A stretch of 64,000 nucleotides of DNA. It comes from Nocardioides ginsengisegetis. GTDB lineage: Bacteria; Actinomycetota; Actinomycetes; Propionibacteriales; Nocardioidaceae. Location: the NCBI RefSeq assembly GCF_014138045.1, contig NZ_JACGXA010000001.1, positions 3,705,001-3,769,000 on the forward strand. Reading direction: 5' to 3'. The stretch's first letter is position 1, and each line of letters begins with the position of its first letter. Shown piece by piece: positions 21,755-29,896 of the stretch. A model generated the notes under the pieces. That model was not told where the DNA came from. It searched no databases and saw only the letters and a list, made by a program, of their open reading frames with translations. The position numbers and the translations under genes were made by a program.

Positions 21755-21779
21755 CCAGCTGAGCCCCGGGCTCAGCTGG
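21755..21779. terminator. Bidirectional terminator hairpin
   Basis: CCAGCTGAGCC-CCG-GGCTCAGCTGG, an 11-bp perfect stem between convergent genes; it overlaps the stop codon of the marP-like gene. Confidence 0.7.
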
Positions 21780-22947
21780 CGCAGTCGCCGGTCGACACCT
21801 CGGTGTCGCTGGCCTTCCCGGCCTCGGCACTCTTGGCGACCTGGTCGGCCGTCAGCGCGTAGCCGGTCTGGGAGTCGGTGACGGAGGCGGCGAAGACCAC
21901 GCCGACCACGTTGCCGGCCGACGACACGATCGGCCCCCCGGAGTTGCCGGGGCGCACCAGCCCGCGCAGCGAGAACACCTCGCGGATCACGGTGCCGTCG
22001 CCGTAGATGTTGGGCGACCGGAGCCGCTGCTCGGAGCGGATGCGGCCCGGCTCCACGTCGTACGGGCCGTCCTGGGGGTAGCCCAGGATCGCCACGCCGT
22101 CGCGCTCCTTGGCGGTGTCGTCGAAGGACAGCGGCGAGACGCCCCCGTCGTCGAAGGACAGCACGGCCACGTCGATGTCGGGGTTGTAGTAGACGACCTG
22201 CGCGGGCACGGAGCCGTCGTCGAGCTCGACCTCGGGGTGGCGGACGCCGGCCACGACGTGGGCGTTGGTCATCAGGCGGTCGTTGGCGTAGAGGAATCCG
22301 GTGCCCTCGACCCCGCGGCCGCACACGTTGGTGCCGCGCACCTTGAGCACGCTGGGCCCGGCGTTCTCGACGTCGGGGTCCTTGAGCAGCCGCTGGGGGC
22401 CGGGACCGACCTCGACGATCCGCTCGGGCGCGAAGGGCTCGAGGTAGCGGGGGAAGAAGCTGGTGCCGACGACGTTGTTGAAGGCCTGGAGCACGCCGCC
22501 CGCCGACGAGGGCAGCGCCCGGTCGACCTCGGCGAGCACCACCGAGTTGCGGACCAGCGGGGTGATGCCGCCGATGCGGGTGCCGGACACGGCGACACCC
22601 AGCGCCCACGCGACGAGCAGCACCGCGACCGCCGACAGCGCAGCACCGCCCACGGCGTCGATCGCCCGGATCGGCTGCCAGGTGATCCGGTCGCGGATCT
22701 TGGCGCCGACGAACTGCAGCACCGCCTGGCCCAGCGAGGCCGACAGGATCACGATGAACAGCGCCCCGAGGGACACCAGCAGGGACGGCGTGGCGTTGCC
22801 GAGTGCGACCGGGGCCAGCCACACGCCGAAGAGGCCGCCGAGCAGCAGCCCCCCGGTGGCGAACGCGCCGGTCACGAAACCCTGCCAGTAGCCCGAGAGG
22901 GCGTAGGCCAGGACGAGCACGACCAACAACCAGTCGAGCAGGTTCAC
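21772..22947 (-). CDS. marP: MarP-like membrane serine protease
   Basis: 391 aa. Four membrane helices at the N-terminus (CvpA/colicin V-production-like) are followed by a periplasmic chymotrypsin-fold protease. Catalytic residues are His230 (NAHVV), Asp259 (PDIDVAVL region) and Ser336 (RPGNSGGP); the His-Asp distance of 29 residues equals that of mycobacterial MarP (Rv3671c). In M. tuberculosis MarP keeps cytoplasmic pH during acid stress by activating the peptidoglycan hydrolase RipA. Two cysteines (VCGR and DCAS at the C-terminus) may form the redox-sensitive disulfide. Last gene of the nth-TlpA-nudix-marP operon; overlaps nudix by four bases. Confidence 0.9.
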   Translation of the reverse strand: MNLLDWLLVVLVLAYALSGYWQGFVTGAFATGGLLLGGLFGVWLAPVALGNATPSLLVSLGALFIVILSASLGQAVLQFVGAKIRDRITWQPIRAIDAVGGAALSAVAVLLVAWALGVAVSGTRIGGITPLVRNSVVLAEVDRALPSSAGGVLQAFNNVVGTSFFPRYLEPFAPERIVEVGPGPQRLLKDPDVENAGPSVLKVRGTNVCGRGVEGTGFLYANDRLMTNAHVVAGVRHPEVELDDGSVPAQVVYYNPDIDVAVLSFDDGGVSPLSFDDTAKERDGVAILGYPQDGPYDVEPGRIRSEQRLRSPNIYGDGTVIREVFSLRGLVRPGNSGGPIVSSAGNVVGVVFAASVTDSQTGYALTADQVAKSAEAGKASDTEVSTGDCAS

Positions 22948-23648
22948 CGGCGATCCTCGAATCTGGTGTTGGGCTTGAAGTCCCGTCTCGGGGGATCACC
23001 CTGCAGCATGTAGCCCGGAAGGTCACGGACGGGGGCGTCCTCGATGTCCCGTGTCCAGCCGAGGAACTCGAAGAGCCGCGCGATGATGCCGGCGGTGAAG
23101 CCCCAGAGGATGACGTCCTTGTCCTCCCCGATCAGGAAGCCCGGACCGACCCAGCCACCGGGGTGGCGTACGGCGATCCGGTGGGTCGGGTCGACCAGCT
23201 CGCTGATCGGCACGCGGTAGACGGCGTGCACCTCGTCGGGGTCGACGACCCGGACCTCGGTGGGCTCACGCCACCACCCCAGCACCGGTGTGACCGCGAA
23301 GTTGCTGGGCGGCAGCCACAGCTCGGGCAGGTCGGCGAAGACCTCCACCCCGTCGGGGTCGAGCCCGGTCTCCTCCCAGGCCTCCCGCAGGGCGGCCTCG
23401 ACCGGGGTCTCCCCCTCGTCGATCGTGCCGCCGGGGAAGGACACCTGCCCGGGGTGGGAGCGCATGTGGTGGGCGCGCTCGGTGAGCAGCAGGTCGGGGC
23501 CCCGCTGCCCCTCGCCGAAGAGCATCAGCACCGCCCCGTAGCGGCCGTCGTGGTCGTCGGGCGGCATGAAGCGCGTGAGGTCGTGGACCGTGATCGATGC
23601 GGCGGCCGCCTCGACCGGCCGCAGCCAGTCCGGGAGCGCGGGGCTCAC
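22944..23648 (-). CDS. NUDIX CoA pyrophosphohydrolase-like
   Basis: 234 aa from GTG 23648, overlapping the upstream stop (GTGA). The Nudix box G-x5-E-x7-REAWEETGL is present (GTIDEGETPVEAALREAWEE), preceded by HHMRSHPGQVSFPGG, a pattern typical of CoA diphosphatases (NudL/PCD1). Equivalent to Rv3672c. The reaction would cleave CoA or its derivatives to 3',5'-ADP and phosphopantetheine; not provable from sequence. Confidence 0.87.
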   Translation of the reverse strand: MSPALPDWLRPVEAAAASITVHDLTRFMPPDDHDGRYGAVLMLFGEGQRGPDLLLTERAHHMRSHPGQVSFPGGTIDEGETPVEAALREAWEETGLDPDGVEVFADLPELWLPPSNFAVTPVLGWWREPTEVRVVDPDEVHAVYRVPISELVDPTHRIAVRHPGGWVGPGFLIGEDKDVILWGFTAGIIARLFEFLGWTRDIEDAPVRDLPGYMLQGDPPRRDFKPNTRFEDRR

Positions 23649-24271
23649 AGGTCGATCCCGAGGTGCTCGTGGACGAGGTCCACCAGCTCCTGCTCCGAGG
23701 AGACGCCGCCGGCCCCGACCCAGGCGAGCGAGCCGTCGGCGTCGACGAACGCCAGGTAGGGCAGGCCGCGGACGCGCGGGAACGCGCCGTTGCCGTTGAG
23801 GTCGCCGCCCGGGTCGGCCACGAGCGGGTAGGTCACGCCGGTCTTCTTCACCAGCTGGAGGGCGGCCTCGGGCTGGACGTCCTGGTAGTCGATCCCGACG
23901 ACCCCCACCTGGTCGCCGTGGTCGGCGTAGAACGCCTGCAGGGCGGGCATCTCCTCGCGGCACGGCCCGCAGAAGGCCTGCCAGAGGTTGACCACCAGCG
24001 GACCCTTGAGCGAGGACAGGTCCACGTCGGGCCCGCCGCCGAGGCAGGGCAGGGTCAGCGCGGGGAGGCCACCGTCGACCGCCGTGGCACCGCCGTCGGC
24101 GCACGGCTCGACGCCCGCGGCCCTGCGCATGTCGCGCAGCGTGGGGGTGTCGACGTCGACGCTGGACGCGCTCGGGCTCGTCGTGGCCTTCTCGGGCGCG
24201 GTGCAGCCCGCCAGGACCACCAGCCCGGCGACCATGAGCACCGACACGAGCGCCGTCAGGCTCCGTCTCAT
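23645..24271 (-). CDS. TlpA/ResA-type thioredoxin-like lipoprotein
   Basis: 208 aa. Signal peptide with lipobox LAGC (Cys23) gives an outer-leaflet lipoprotein. The thioredoxin fold starts after a linker and has the active site AFCGPCREEMPALQ. The cis-proline region reads VRGLPYLAF. Acts as an extracytoplasmic thiol-disulfide reductant or oxidant. Equivalent to Rv3673c. Its position just ahead of marP, whose protease domain has candidate disulfide cysteines, suggests a role in envelope redox, which is inference. Overlaps nth by four bases. Confidence 0.9.
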   Translation of the reverse strand: MRRSLTALVSVLMVAGLVVLAGCTAPEKATTSPSASSVDVDTPTLRDMRRAAGVEPCADGGATAVDGGLPALTLPCLGGGPDVDLSSLKGPLVVNLWQAFCGPCREEMPALQAFYADHGDQVGVVGIDYQDVQPEAALQLVKKTGVTYPLVADPGGDLNGNGAFPRVRGLPYLAFVDADGSLAWVGAGGVSSEQELVDLVHEHLGIDL

Positions 24272-24972
24272 GCGCGGCCCTCGGTCTTCACGAGCTTGGC
24301 CGCCGCGACCGGGTCGACCGGCCCCTCACCGTAGGCCGGGCACCAGCGGGCGACCGGGCAGGCCCCGCAGGCGGGGTTGCGGGCGTGGCAGATCCGGCGG
24401 CCGTGCCAGATCAGGTGGTGGCTGAGCATCGTCCAGTCCCGCTTGGGGAACAGCTCGCCGATCGCGTGCTCGACCTTGACCGGGTCGGTCTCCACGGTCC
24501 AGCCGAAGCGGCGCACGAGGCGGCCGAAGTGGGTGTCGACGGTGATGCCGGGGACGTCGAAGGCGTTGCCGAGCACGACGTTGGCGGTCTTGCGGCCCAC
24601 CCCCGGCAGTGTCACGAGGTCCTCGAGCCGGCCGGGCACCTGCCCGTCGTACCGCTCGACGAGGGCCTGGCTGAGCTTGAGCAGCGACTCGGTCTTGGCC
24701 CGGAAGAAGCCGAGCGGGCCCACGATCTGCTCGAGCTTGTCCCGCTCGGCTGCCGCCATCGACTCGGGGTCGGGGTAGGCCGCGAAGAGCGTCGGCCGGA
24801 CGGCGTTGACCCGCTTGTCGGTCGTCTGGGCCGAGAGGACGGTGACCACGAGCAGCTCGAAGGGGTTGTCGAAGTCGAGCTCGCAGCGTGCGTCGGGATA
24901 GGTCTCGGCCAGCACCCGGTCGATCTTCCGGGCGCGGCGGACCATCCCGGTCCTGGTTTCGGCGGCGGGCAC
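24268..24972 (-). CDS. nth: Endonuclease III
   Basis: 234 aa from GTG 24972 (VPAAETRTGMVRRARK aligns with the annotated start of Rv3674c); ATG 24945 is a second choice. DNA glycosylase/AP lyase for oxidised pyrimidines. Helix-hairpin-helix LPGVGRKTANV with the catalytic Lys, catalytic Asp in VDTHFGRLVRR, and a [4Fe-4S] ligand set C-x6-C-x2-C-x5-C (CHARNPACGACPVARWC). First gene of the four-gene operon that ends in marP; divergent from crp. Confidence 0.95.
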   Translation of the reverse strand: MPAAETRTGMVRRARKIDRVLAETYPDARCELDFDNPFELLVVTVLSAQTTDKRVNAVRPTLFAAYPDPESMAAAERDKLEQIVGPLGFFRAKTESLLKLSQALVERYDGQVPGRLEDLVTLPGVGRKTANVVLGNAFDVPGITVDTHFGRLVRRFGWTVETDPVKVEHAIGELFPKRDWTMLSHHLIWHGRRICHARNPACGACPVARWCPAYGEGPVDPVAAAKLVKTEGRA

Positions 24973-25069
24973 GAGCCCCAGCGTACGGCGCACCACCGAC
25001 CCCTTCGTCAGGTGCTCGGCCACCTGCCGGGACCGTCCCGAGGACCGACTCCCCGCACGCGGTTGTTCC

Positions 25070-25085
25070 TGTGACCTATTGCACT
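25070..25085. promoter_or_regulatory. Candidate Crp operator between nth and crp
   Basis: TGTGA-CCTATT-GCACT matches 8 of 10 positions of the TGTGA-N6-TCACA consensus and lies 54 bases upstream of the crp start. Autoregulation by the adjacent Crp is a reasonable inference. Confidence 0.4.
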
Positions 25086-25138
25086 GGTTAGGATCAGCGC
25101 GGCGCCCGTGTGGGGCGGCACCGTCACAAGGAGGACCC

Positions 25139-25816
25139 GTGGACAACGACGTACTGCGTCAGGCGCCGCTGTTCAGCGCGCTCGACGACGAGGCTGCCAC
25201 CGCCCTGCGGTCCTCCATGACCGAGAGCCGGCTCCGTCGCGGCGACGTGCTCTTCCACGAGGGCGACTCCGGCGACAAGCTGTACGTCGTCCTCGACGGC
25301 AAGGTGAAGCTCGGCCGCACCTCCTCCGACGGCCGCGAGAACCTCCTCGCGATCCTCGGCCCCGGCCAGATGTTCGGCGAGCTCTCGCTCTTCGACCCCG
25401 GCCCGCGCTCGGCCACCGTCACCGCCGTCACCGACGCGTCCTTCGCCTCGCTCTCCCACGAGGACCTGCTCCGCTGGCTCGAGGGCCGTCCCGTCGTGGC
25501 GCGTGGCCTCCTCGCCCAGCTGGCCGGTCGCCTCCGCAAGGCCAACGACGTCGTCGCCGACCTGGTCTTCTCCGACGTGCCCGGCCGCGTGGCCAAGGCG
25601 CTGCTCGACCTCGCCGACCGCTTCGGCCGCACCGCAGACGACGGCGTCCACGTCCACCACGACCTCACGCAGGAGGAGCTCGCCCAGCTGGTCGGCGCCT
25701 CCCGCGAGACCGTCAACAAGGCGCTGGCCGACTTCGCGTCGCGCGGCTGGCTGCGCCTCGAGCCCCGCTCGGTCGTGATCATGGACGTCGAGCGACTGGC
25801 CCGCCGCGCCCGCTGA
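25139..25816 (+). CDS. crp: Crp/Fnr-family cAMP-responsive regulator
   Basis: 225 aa from GTG 25139 with AAGGAGGA five bases upstream. Cyclic-nucleotide-binding beta barrel with FGELSLFDPGPRSATVTA, the phosphate-binding cassette (Arg-Ser-Ala and Glu), then a helix-turn-helix LTQEELAQLVGASRETVNKALADF. Dimeric transcription factor equivalent to Rv3676 and corynebacterial GlxR, global regulators of carbon and energy genes. No Fnr-type cysteine set. Confidence 0.93.
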   Translation: MDNDVLRQAPLFSALDDEAATALRSSMTESRLRRGDVLFHEGDSGDKLYVVLDGKVKLGRTSSDGRENLLAILGPGQMFGELSLFDPGPRSATVTAVTDASFASLSHEDLLRWLEGRPVVARGLLAQLAGRLRKANDVVADLVFSDVPGRVAKALLDLADRFGRTADDGVHVHHDLTQEELAQLVGASRETVNKALADFASRGWLRLEPRSVVIMDVERLARRAR

Positions 25817-25855
25817 GTCGAATCGGGACCTCTCGTCACTCGAGTCGGTAGTTCC
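25817..25855. repeat. Left inverted repeat bounding the DUF559 gene
   Basis: 39 bases starting at the base after the crp stop codon. Its reverse complement matches 26907-26945 at 32 of 39 positions. Contains the palindrome ACTCGAGT. Confidence 0.8.
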
Positions 25856-25857
25856 GG

Positions 25858-26775
25858 TCACCATCTCCGGGTGGTGTACGACGACCGCAGGGCCTCGCTG
25901 ACCTGCTGGAGCCAGTGGGTCAGTGCGTCCCCGGTGAAGTCACCGGCACGTACGACGATGACGGTCCACCCGTGGGCGCGCAGCCAGGCGCGACGGCGCT
26001 CGTCGTACTCGCGCTGGTCGCTGCCCTCGTGCGCCTCCTCACCGTCGTACTCCACCGCCACCCGCGCGCGGCGATAGGCGAAGTCGAGCCGGAACGTGGG
26101 CACGCCGTCGACCTCGATCCACACTTGCGGCTCAGGCAGGGCCAGCCCGGCCTCGGCGATCTCGAGGAACACCCAGGCCTCCCGCTGCGATTCCATCCGC
26201 GGGTCGACCAGCGCCGCCAGCCGCCGTGCCTGGATCACGCCTCGCCGGCGGCGGTAGCGGCGCGCAAGCTCCTGGAGGAGCTGGGCCCGGGTCAGTCCGT
26301 GCTCGTGCGCCAGGGCGACCATCGCGCCGAAGGCCTCACGGCGCCGCAGACAGCAGCCTAGATCGAGCGCGGTGCGCAACGGGGTGGTGACGTGCAGACC
26401 CTGGACCGTCATCACGTCGTCCGGCGCGAGGTCCCGGGTCCAGCCGTCGACGCCGGGCAGCGATGTCGGCTCGTGCCAGCGCAGCGCGCACACCTCGACC
26501 GGGAGCGGGACGTCGTGCTCAGCGAAGGAGTGGACGTCGACACCATGCAGCCACGCGGCCGTGCGGTCGGTGACGACGTGATGGGGCGTGACGACCTGCG
26601 CGACCGCCGCCACCCGCAGCTCGAACGTGTCCGGCAGGTCCGAGCGGAGGTAGACCCCGCGCAGGGGCGAGCTGAGCTCGCCGCGGCGCAGTCCCCGGCG
26701 TACGTCCGAGGGCCGGAGCCTCCGCTCCCGGATTGCAGCGAGGGTAAAGGGTTGGTCGGGCCAGATGCTCTCCAT
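25858..26775 (-). CDS. AbiEi-like winged-helix / DUF559 nuclease-fold protein
   Basis: 305 aa. Residues 1-75 (FTLAAIRERRLRPSDVRRGLRRGELSSPLRGVYL shortened here to its pattern) fit the AbiEi-antitoxin-like winged helix that opens many actinobacterial DUF559 proteins. Residues about 200-295 are DUF559, a Vsr-like PD-(D/E)XK fold: VEYDGEEAH carries the metal-binding acidic residues and WTVIVVRAGDF closes the core. No toxin gene is adjacent. The gene sits between crp and the MBL gene, which are neighbours in mycobacteria, and is bounded by 39-base inverted repeats, so it looks like an inserted element. The repeats end within five bases of both flanking genes. Possible homing-type or selfish nuclease; function unknown. 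Confidence 0.8.
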   Translation of the reverse strand: MESIWPDQPFTLAAIRERRLRPSDVRRGLRRGELSSPLRGVYLRSDLPDTFELRVAAVAQVVTPHHVVTDRTAAWLHGVDVHSFAEHDVPLPVEVCALRWHEPTSLPGVDGWTRDLAPDDVMTVQGLHVTTPLRTALDLGCCLRRREAFGAMVALAHEHGLTRAQLLQELARRYRRRRGVIQARRLAALVDPRMESQREAWVFLEIAEAGLALPEPQVWIEVDGVPTFRLDFAYRRARVAVEYDGEEAHEGSDQREYDERRRAWLRAHGWTVIVVRAGDFTGDALTHWLQQVSEALRSSYTTRRW

Positions 26776-26906
26776 CCGACGACCTTCGACGTCGAGCGGG
26801 TCCTCGCGCGTCCGTCCTCCCCCACCCTGTGGGGACCCACGTATCGAGGTCCACCTGTGGACGGCTCATGGCCCGTCGACGGCCACAGATCCCGACTCAT
26901 CTGACG

Positions 26907-26945
26907 GGAAGTACCGACTCGAGTGGCAGAAAGTCCCGATTCAAC
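26907..26945. repeat. Right inverted repeat bounding the DUF559 gene
   Basis: GGAAGTACCGACTCGAGTGG and the following 19 bases mirror 25817-25855 (32/39 identities). The last five bases overlap the stop end of the MBL-fold gene. Confidence 0.8.
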
Positions 26946-27738
26946 CTTGGAGGTGGGCCAGCTGGGCCCGCACGGACAGCTCGGCGGCGCCCCACAGCAC
27001 CTGGTCGACGTCCTGGTAGACGATCTCGACCACGCGTCGGGGCAGCTCGTCGTCGGTGAGCGGCTCCTCGCCCCCGCCCAGGGTCGCGACCGCGGCCTCG
27101 ACCTGCGCCAGCCGCTCCCGTCGGTGCGCGATGTAGTAGTCGAGCGCGCCCAGGGCGTCGTCGATGACCGGCCCGTGTCCGGGCCAGATGGCGGCGAGCT
27201 CGTGCTCGGCGGCGAGCGCGTGCAGCCGGTCGAGCGAGTCGAGGTAGGCGCCGAGCCGCCCGTCGGGGTGCGCCACGACCGTGGTGCCGCGGCCCAGCAC
27301 GGTGTCACCGGTGAGGACCACCCGCTCGGCGGGCAGGAGGAACGACAGCGAGTCGGCCGTGTGGCCGGGCGTGCCGACGACGTGCACCTCGAGACCGTCG
27401 AGCGCGACGACATCGCCGTCGGCCAGGCCCTCGGAGCCGAGCCGGTAGGCCGGGTCCAGGGCGCGCACGCCACAGCCCATCCGCTCCGCGAACTCGCGGG
27501 CCGCCTCGGAGTGGTCGGCGTGGTGGTGGGTGAGCAGCACCATGCCGACCTCACCGGCGGTCTCGGCCACCGCGTCGAGGTGGGACAGGATCGAGGGTCC
27601 GGGGTCGACCACGATCGAGCGCCGGGCGTCGGGCTCGCGCAGCACCCACGTGTTGGTGCCGTCGAGGGTCATCATGTCGGCGTTGGGCGCCAGGACGCAC
27701 GCGCCCCGCTCGCCGAACGTCCCCCCGGACCAGGTCAT
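26941..27738 (-). CDS. Metallo-beta-lactamase-fold hydrolase
   Basis: 265 aa from ATG 27738. Metal motif THHHADH (HxHxDH), a later His in GTPGHTADS, Asp in TGDTVLG and His in WPGHGPV complete the two-metal site. A C-terminal winged-helix-like part (TDDELPRRVVEIVYQDVDQ) is typical of LACTB2/Rv3677c-like enzymes, some of which are RNases. Substrate unknown. Overlaps the nudix stop by four bases. Confidence 0.88.
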   Translation of the reverse strand: MTWSGGTFGERGACVLAPNADMMTLDGTNTWVLREPDARRSIVVDPGPSILSHLDAVAETAGEVGMVLLTHHHADHSEAAREFAERMGCGVRALDPAYRLGSEGLADGDVVALDGLEVHVVGTPGHTADSLSFLLPAERVVLTGDTVLGRGTTVVAHPDGRLGAYLDSLDRLHALAAEHELAAIWPGHGPVIDDALGALDYYIAHRRERLAQVEAAVATLGGGEEPLTDDELPRRVVEIVYQDVDQVLWGAAELSVRAQLAHLQG

Positions 27739-28580
27739 CGCGAGGCCAGCAACCCGGCGCACCGCTCCGGCACGGACAGCACGAACTCCTCGCCGTCCGA
27801 GACCACCTCGGGCATGAACATCTCGACCCCACGGCCGGACGCCTCCGCGAGCACGCCCGCGGGCTCGGCGAACTGTGCCACCTCCAGGCAGGTGAGGTAC
27901 GTCGGCGGCATCATGAACATGTCGCCGGACTCCACCGCGGAGACGGCCGACATGGCCGGCAGCCACGTGACCGAGGACGACTCCGTGGAGACGTCCCGGG
28001 TCACCTGACCCTCGGGCAGCAGCGCGGTGAAGAACCACGTGCGGTAGCGCTTCGGCTCGAAGACGGGCGTCAGCCAGCCGGCCCAGACGCCGAGGAGGTC
28101 GGTGCGCAGCACCAGTCCGCGCCGGTCCAGGAACTCGGTGAACGCCAGCTCCCGGGCCTCCAGCGCGAGGCGGTCGGCCTCCCAGTCATCGCCGGTGGTG
28201 TCGGCGACGATCTCGTCGGCGGTGCCGGCCAGCAGCACCCCGGACTCCTCGAAGGTCTCGCGGACCGCGGCGCAGACCAGCGCCCGTGCCTTCGGCTCGT
28301 CGACCCCCAGCCGCCCCGCCCACTCCGCAGGCGTCGGGCCTGCCCAGGCGACCGAGTGGTCGAAGTCGCGCGGGTCGACGCCACCACCGGGAAAGACGCA
28401 CATCCCCGCGGCGAACGCCATCGACGCCTGCCGGCGCAGCAGGTAGACCGAGGGTCCCTCGGACGAGGGCCGGAGCAGGACCACGGTCGCGGCGTCGCGC
28501 GGCTCGGCGGGCGTCGCCGTCCCGTCGGCGTACGCCGCGGCCTGGTCGACGAGCTGCTGCGGGAGCGGGATGCGCTGCAC
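27735..28580 (-). CDS. NUDIX-family hydrolase
   Basis: 281 aa from GTG 28580. Begins with RIPLPQQL and continues to VYLLRRQASMAFAAGMCVFPGGGVDP, then a relaxed Nudix helix CAAVRETFEESGVLL (REx2EExG preserved). Resembles NUDT19/RNA-processing-like nudix proteins, the family that sits between RidA and MBL genes in actinobacteria. Substrate unknown; perhaps CoA esters or dinucleotides. Confidence 0.82.
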   Translation of the reverse strand: MQRIPLPQQLVDQAAAYADGTATPAEPRDAATVVLLRPSSEGPSVYLLRRQASMAFAAGMCVFPGGGVDPRDFDHSVAWAGPTPAEWAGRLGVDEPKARALVCAAVRETFEESGVLLAGTADEIVADTTGDDWEADRLALEARELAFTEFLDRRGLVLRTDLLGVWAGWLTPVFEPKRYRTWFFTALLPEGQVTRDVSTESSSVTWLPAMSAVSAVESGDMFMMPPTYLTCLEVAQFAEPAGVLAEASGRGVEMFMPEVVSDGEEFVLSVPERCAGLLASR

Positions 28581-28587
28581 GGGTCGC

Positions 28588-29046
28588 TCAGACCTCGACC
28601 ATGATCTCGACCTCGACCGGGGCGTCGAGCGGCAGGACCGGGACTCCGACCGCCGAGCGGGCGTGGACGCCGACGTCACCGAAGGCCGCACCGAACAGCT
28701 CGGAGGCACCGTTGGCGACCTGCGGCTGGCCGGTGAAGTCCGGCGTGGACGCGACGAAGGCGACGACCTTGACGATGCGCTTGACCAGCGACAGGTCGCC
28801 GATCTCGGCCTTCACGGCGGCGATCGCGTTGAGCGCGCACTGCTGGGCGCAGGCGACGGCCTCCTCCTGGGTGACCTCGCCGCCGACCTTGCCGGTGACC
28901 ATGAGCTCGCCCGACTTCATCGGCAGCTGGCCGGAGGTGAAGACGTAGTTGCCGCTGCGGACGGCGGGCACGTAGACGGCGACCGGCTTGGCCACCTCGG
29001 GCACGGACAGGCCGATCGCGGCCAGGCGCTCCTCGGGAGTGCTCAT
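28588..29046 (-). CDS. RidA/YjgF-family protein
   Basis: 152 aa. RidA fold with VFTSGQLPM, CALNAIAAVKAEIG and the closing VEVEIMVEV. Canonical RidA deaminates reactive enamine/imine intermediates using an Arg before the C-terminus; here the matching position is not clearly Arg (ARSAVGVPVLPLDAPVEVE holds an Arg earlier), so activity on imines is uncertain. Equivalent to Rv3678c. The DUF4177 gene ends five bases upstream of its ATG. Confidence 0.85.
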   Translation of the reverse strand: MSTPEERLAAIGLSVPEVAKPVAVYVPAVRSGNYVFTSGQLPMKSGELMVTGKVGGEVTQEEAVACAQQCALNAIAAVKAEIGDLSLVKRIVKVVAFVASTPDFTGQPQVANGASELFGAAFGDVGVHARSAVGVPVLPLDAPVEVEIMVEV

Positions 29047-29051
29047 GGTGT

Positions 29052-29210
29052 TCACCCTTCCAGCGGACGCTTGAAGTAGCCGACGAGGTTCTCGGGGTTC
29101 ATGCCCGGCGCGATCTGCACCAGCTCCCACCCGTCGGAGCCGAAGTTGTCGAGGATCTGCTTCGCGGCGTGCGTCAGGATCGGCGCCGTCAGGTACTCCC
29201 ATTTGGTCAT
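29052..29210 (-). CDS. DUF4177 small protein
   Basis: 52 aa: MTKWEYLTAPIL opening and SDGWELVQIAP core are characteristic of DUF4177. First gene of the run through RidA, nudix and MBL. TAGGGT lies seven bases upstream of the ATG, so a leaderless transcript starts here. Function unknown. Confidence 0.8.
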   Translation of the reverse strand: MTKWEYLTAPILTHAAKQILDNFGSDGWELVQIAPGMNPENLVGYFKRPLEG

Positions 29211-29217
29211 GCCCGGC

Positions 29218-29223
29218 ACCCTA
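29218..29223 (-). promoter_or_regulatory. -10 box TAGGGT, leaderless type
   Basis: Read on the minus strand, TAGGGT ends seven bases before ATG 29210. Confidence 0.5.
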
Positions 29224-29263
29224 CTCGGGCGATCCGACCGGTCCTGCACGCCTCCCGCGGGCC

Positions 29264-29896
29264 TCAGGCGAGCTCGGGCTCGGTCTTCTCCCGGACCTCG
29301 TCCTCGGTGACGCCGGGGGCCAGCTCGACGAGCTTGAGCCCTCCGCCGTCGGGGAGTACGTCGATCACCGCGAGGTCGGTGATGATCCGCTCGACGACCG
29401 CGCGGCCGGTGTAGGGCAGCGAGCACTCGTTGACGATCTTGTAGGTGCCGTCCTTGGCGACGTGCTCCATCAGCACGATCACCCGCTTGGCGCCGTGGAC
29501 CAGGTCCATCGCGCCGCCCATGCCCTTGACCATCTTGCCGGGGATCATCCAGTTGGCGATGTCGCCGCCGGCCGAGACCTGCATGGCGCCCAGGATCGCG
29601 GCGTCGATCTTGCCGCCGCGGATCATCCCGAACGACGTGGCCGAGTCGAAGAACGACGCCCCGCGCCGCAGCGTGACGGTCTCCTTGCCGGCGTTGATCA
29701 GGTCGGCGTCCTCCTCGCCCTCGAGCGGATAGGCGCCCACGCCGAGGATGCCGTTCTCGGACTGCAGCACCAGCTCGACGTCGTCGGCGACGTAGTTGGG
29801 CACCAGCGTCGGCAGCCCGATGCCGAGGTTGACGTAGGAGCCGTCGGTCAGCTCCGAGGCCGCCCGGGCGGCCATCTCCTCACGCGTCCAGCTCAT
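29264..29896 (-). CDS. scoB: 3-oxoacid CoA-transferase subunit B
   Basis: 210 aa. SENGILGVG contains the catalytic glutamate that forms the CoA thioester; [12 protein letters not shown] and [19 protein letters not shown] are typical of subunit B of succinyl-CoA:3-oxoacid (acetoacetate) CoA-transferase. Works with the overlapping subunit A gene (four-base overlap) in ketone-body or branched-chain use. Exact acyl specificity (oxoacid or oxoadipate) is not certain. Confidence 0.9.
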   Translation of the reverse strand: MSWTREEMAARAASELTDGSYVNLGIGLPTLVPNYVADDVELVLQSENGILGVGAYPLEGEEDADLINAGKETVTLRRGASFFDSATSFGMIRGGKIDAAILGAMQVSAGGDIANWMIPGKMVKGMGGAMDLVHGAKRVIVLMEHVAKDGTYKIVNECSLPYTGRAVVERIITDLAVIDVLPDGGGLKLVELAPGVTEDEVREKTEPELA

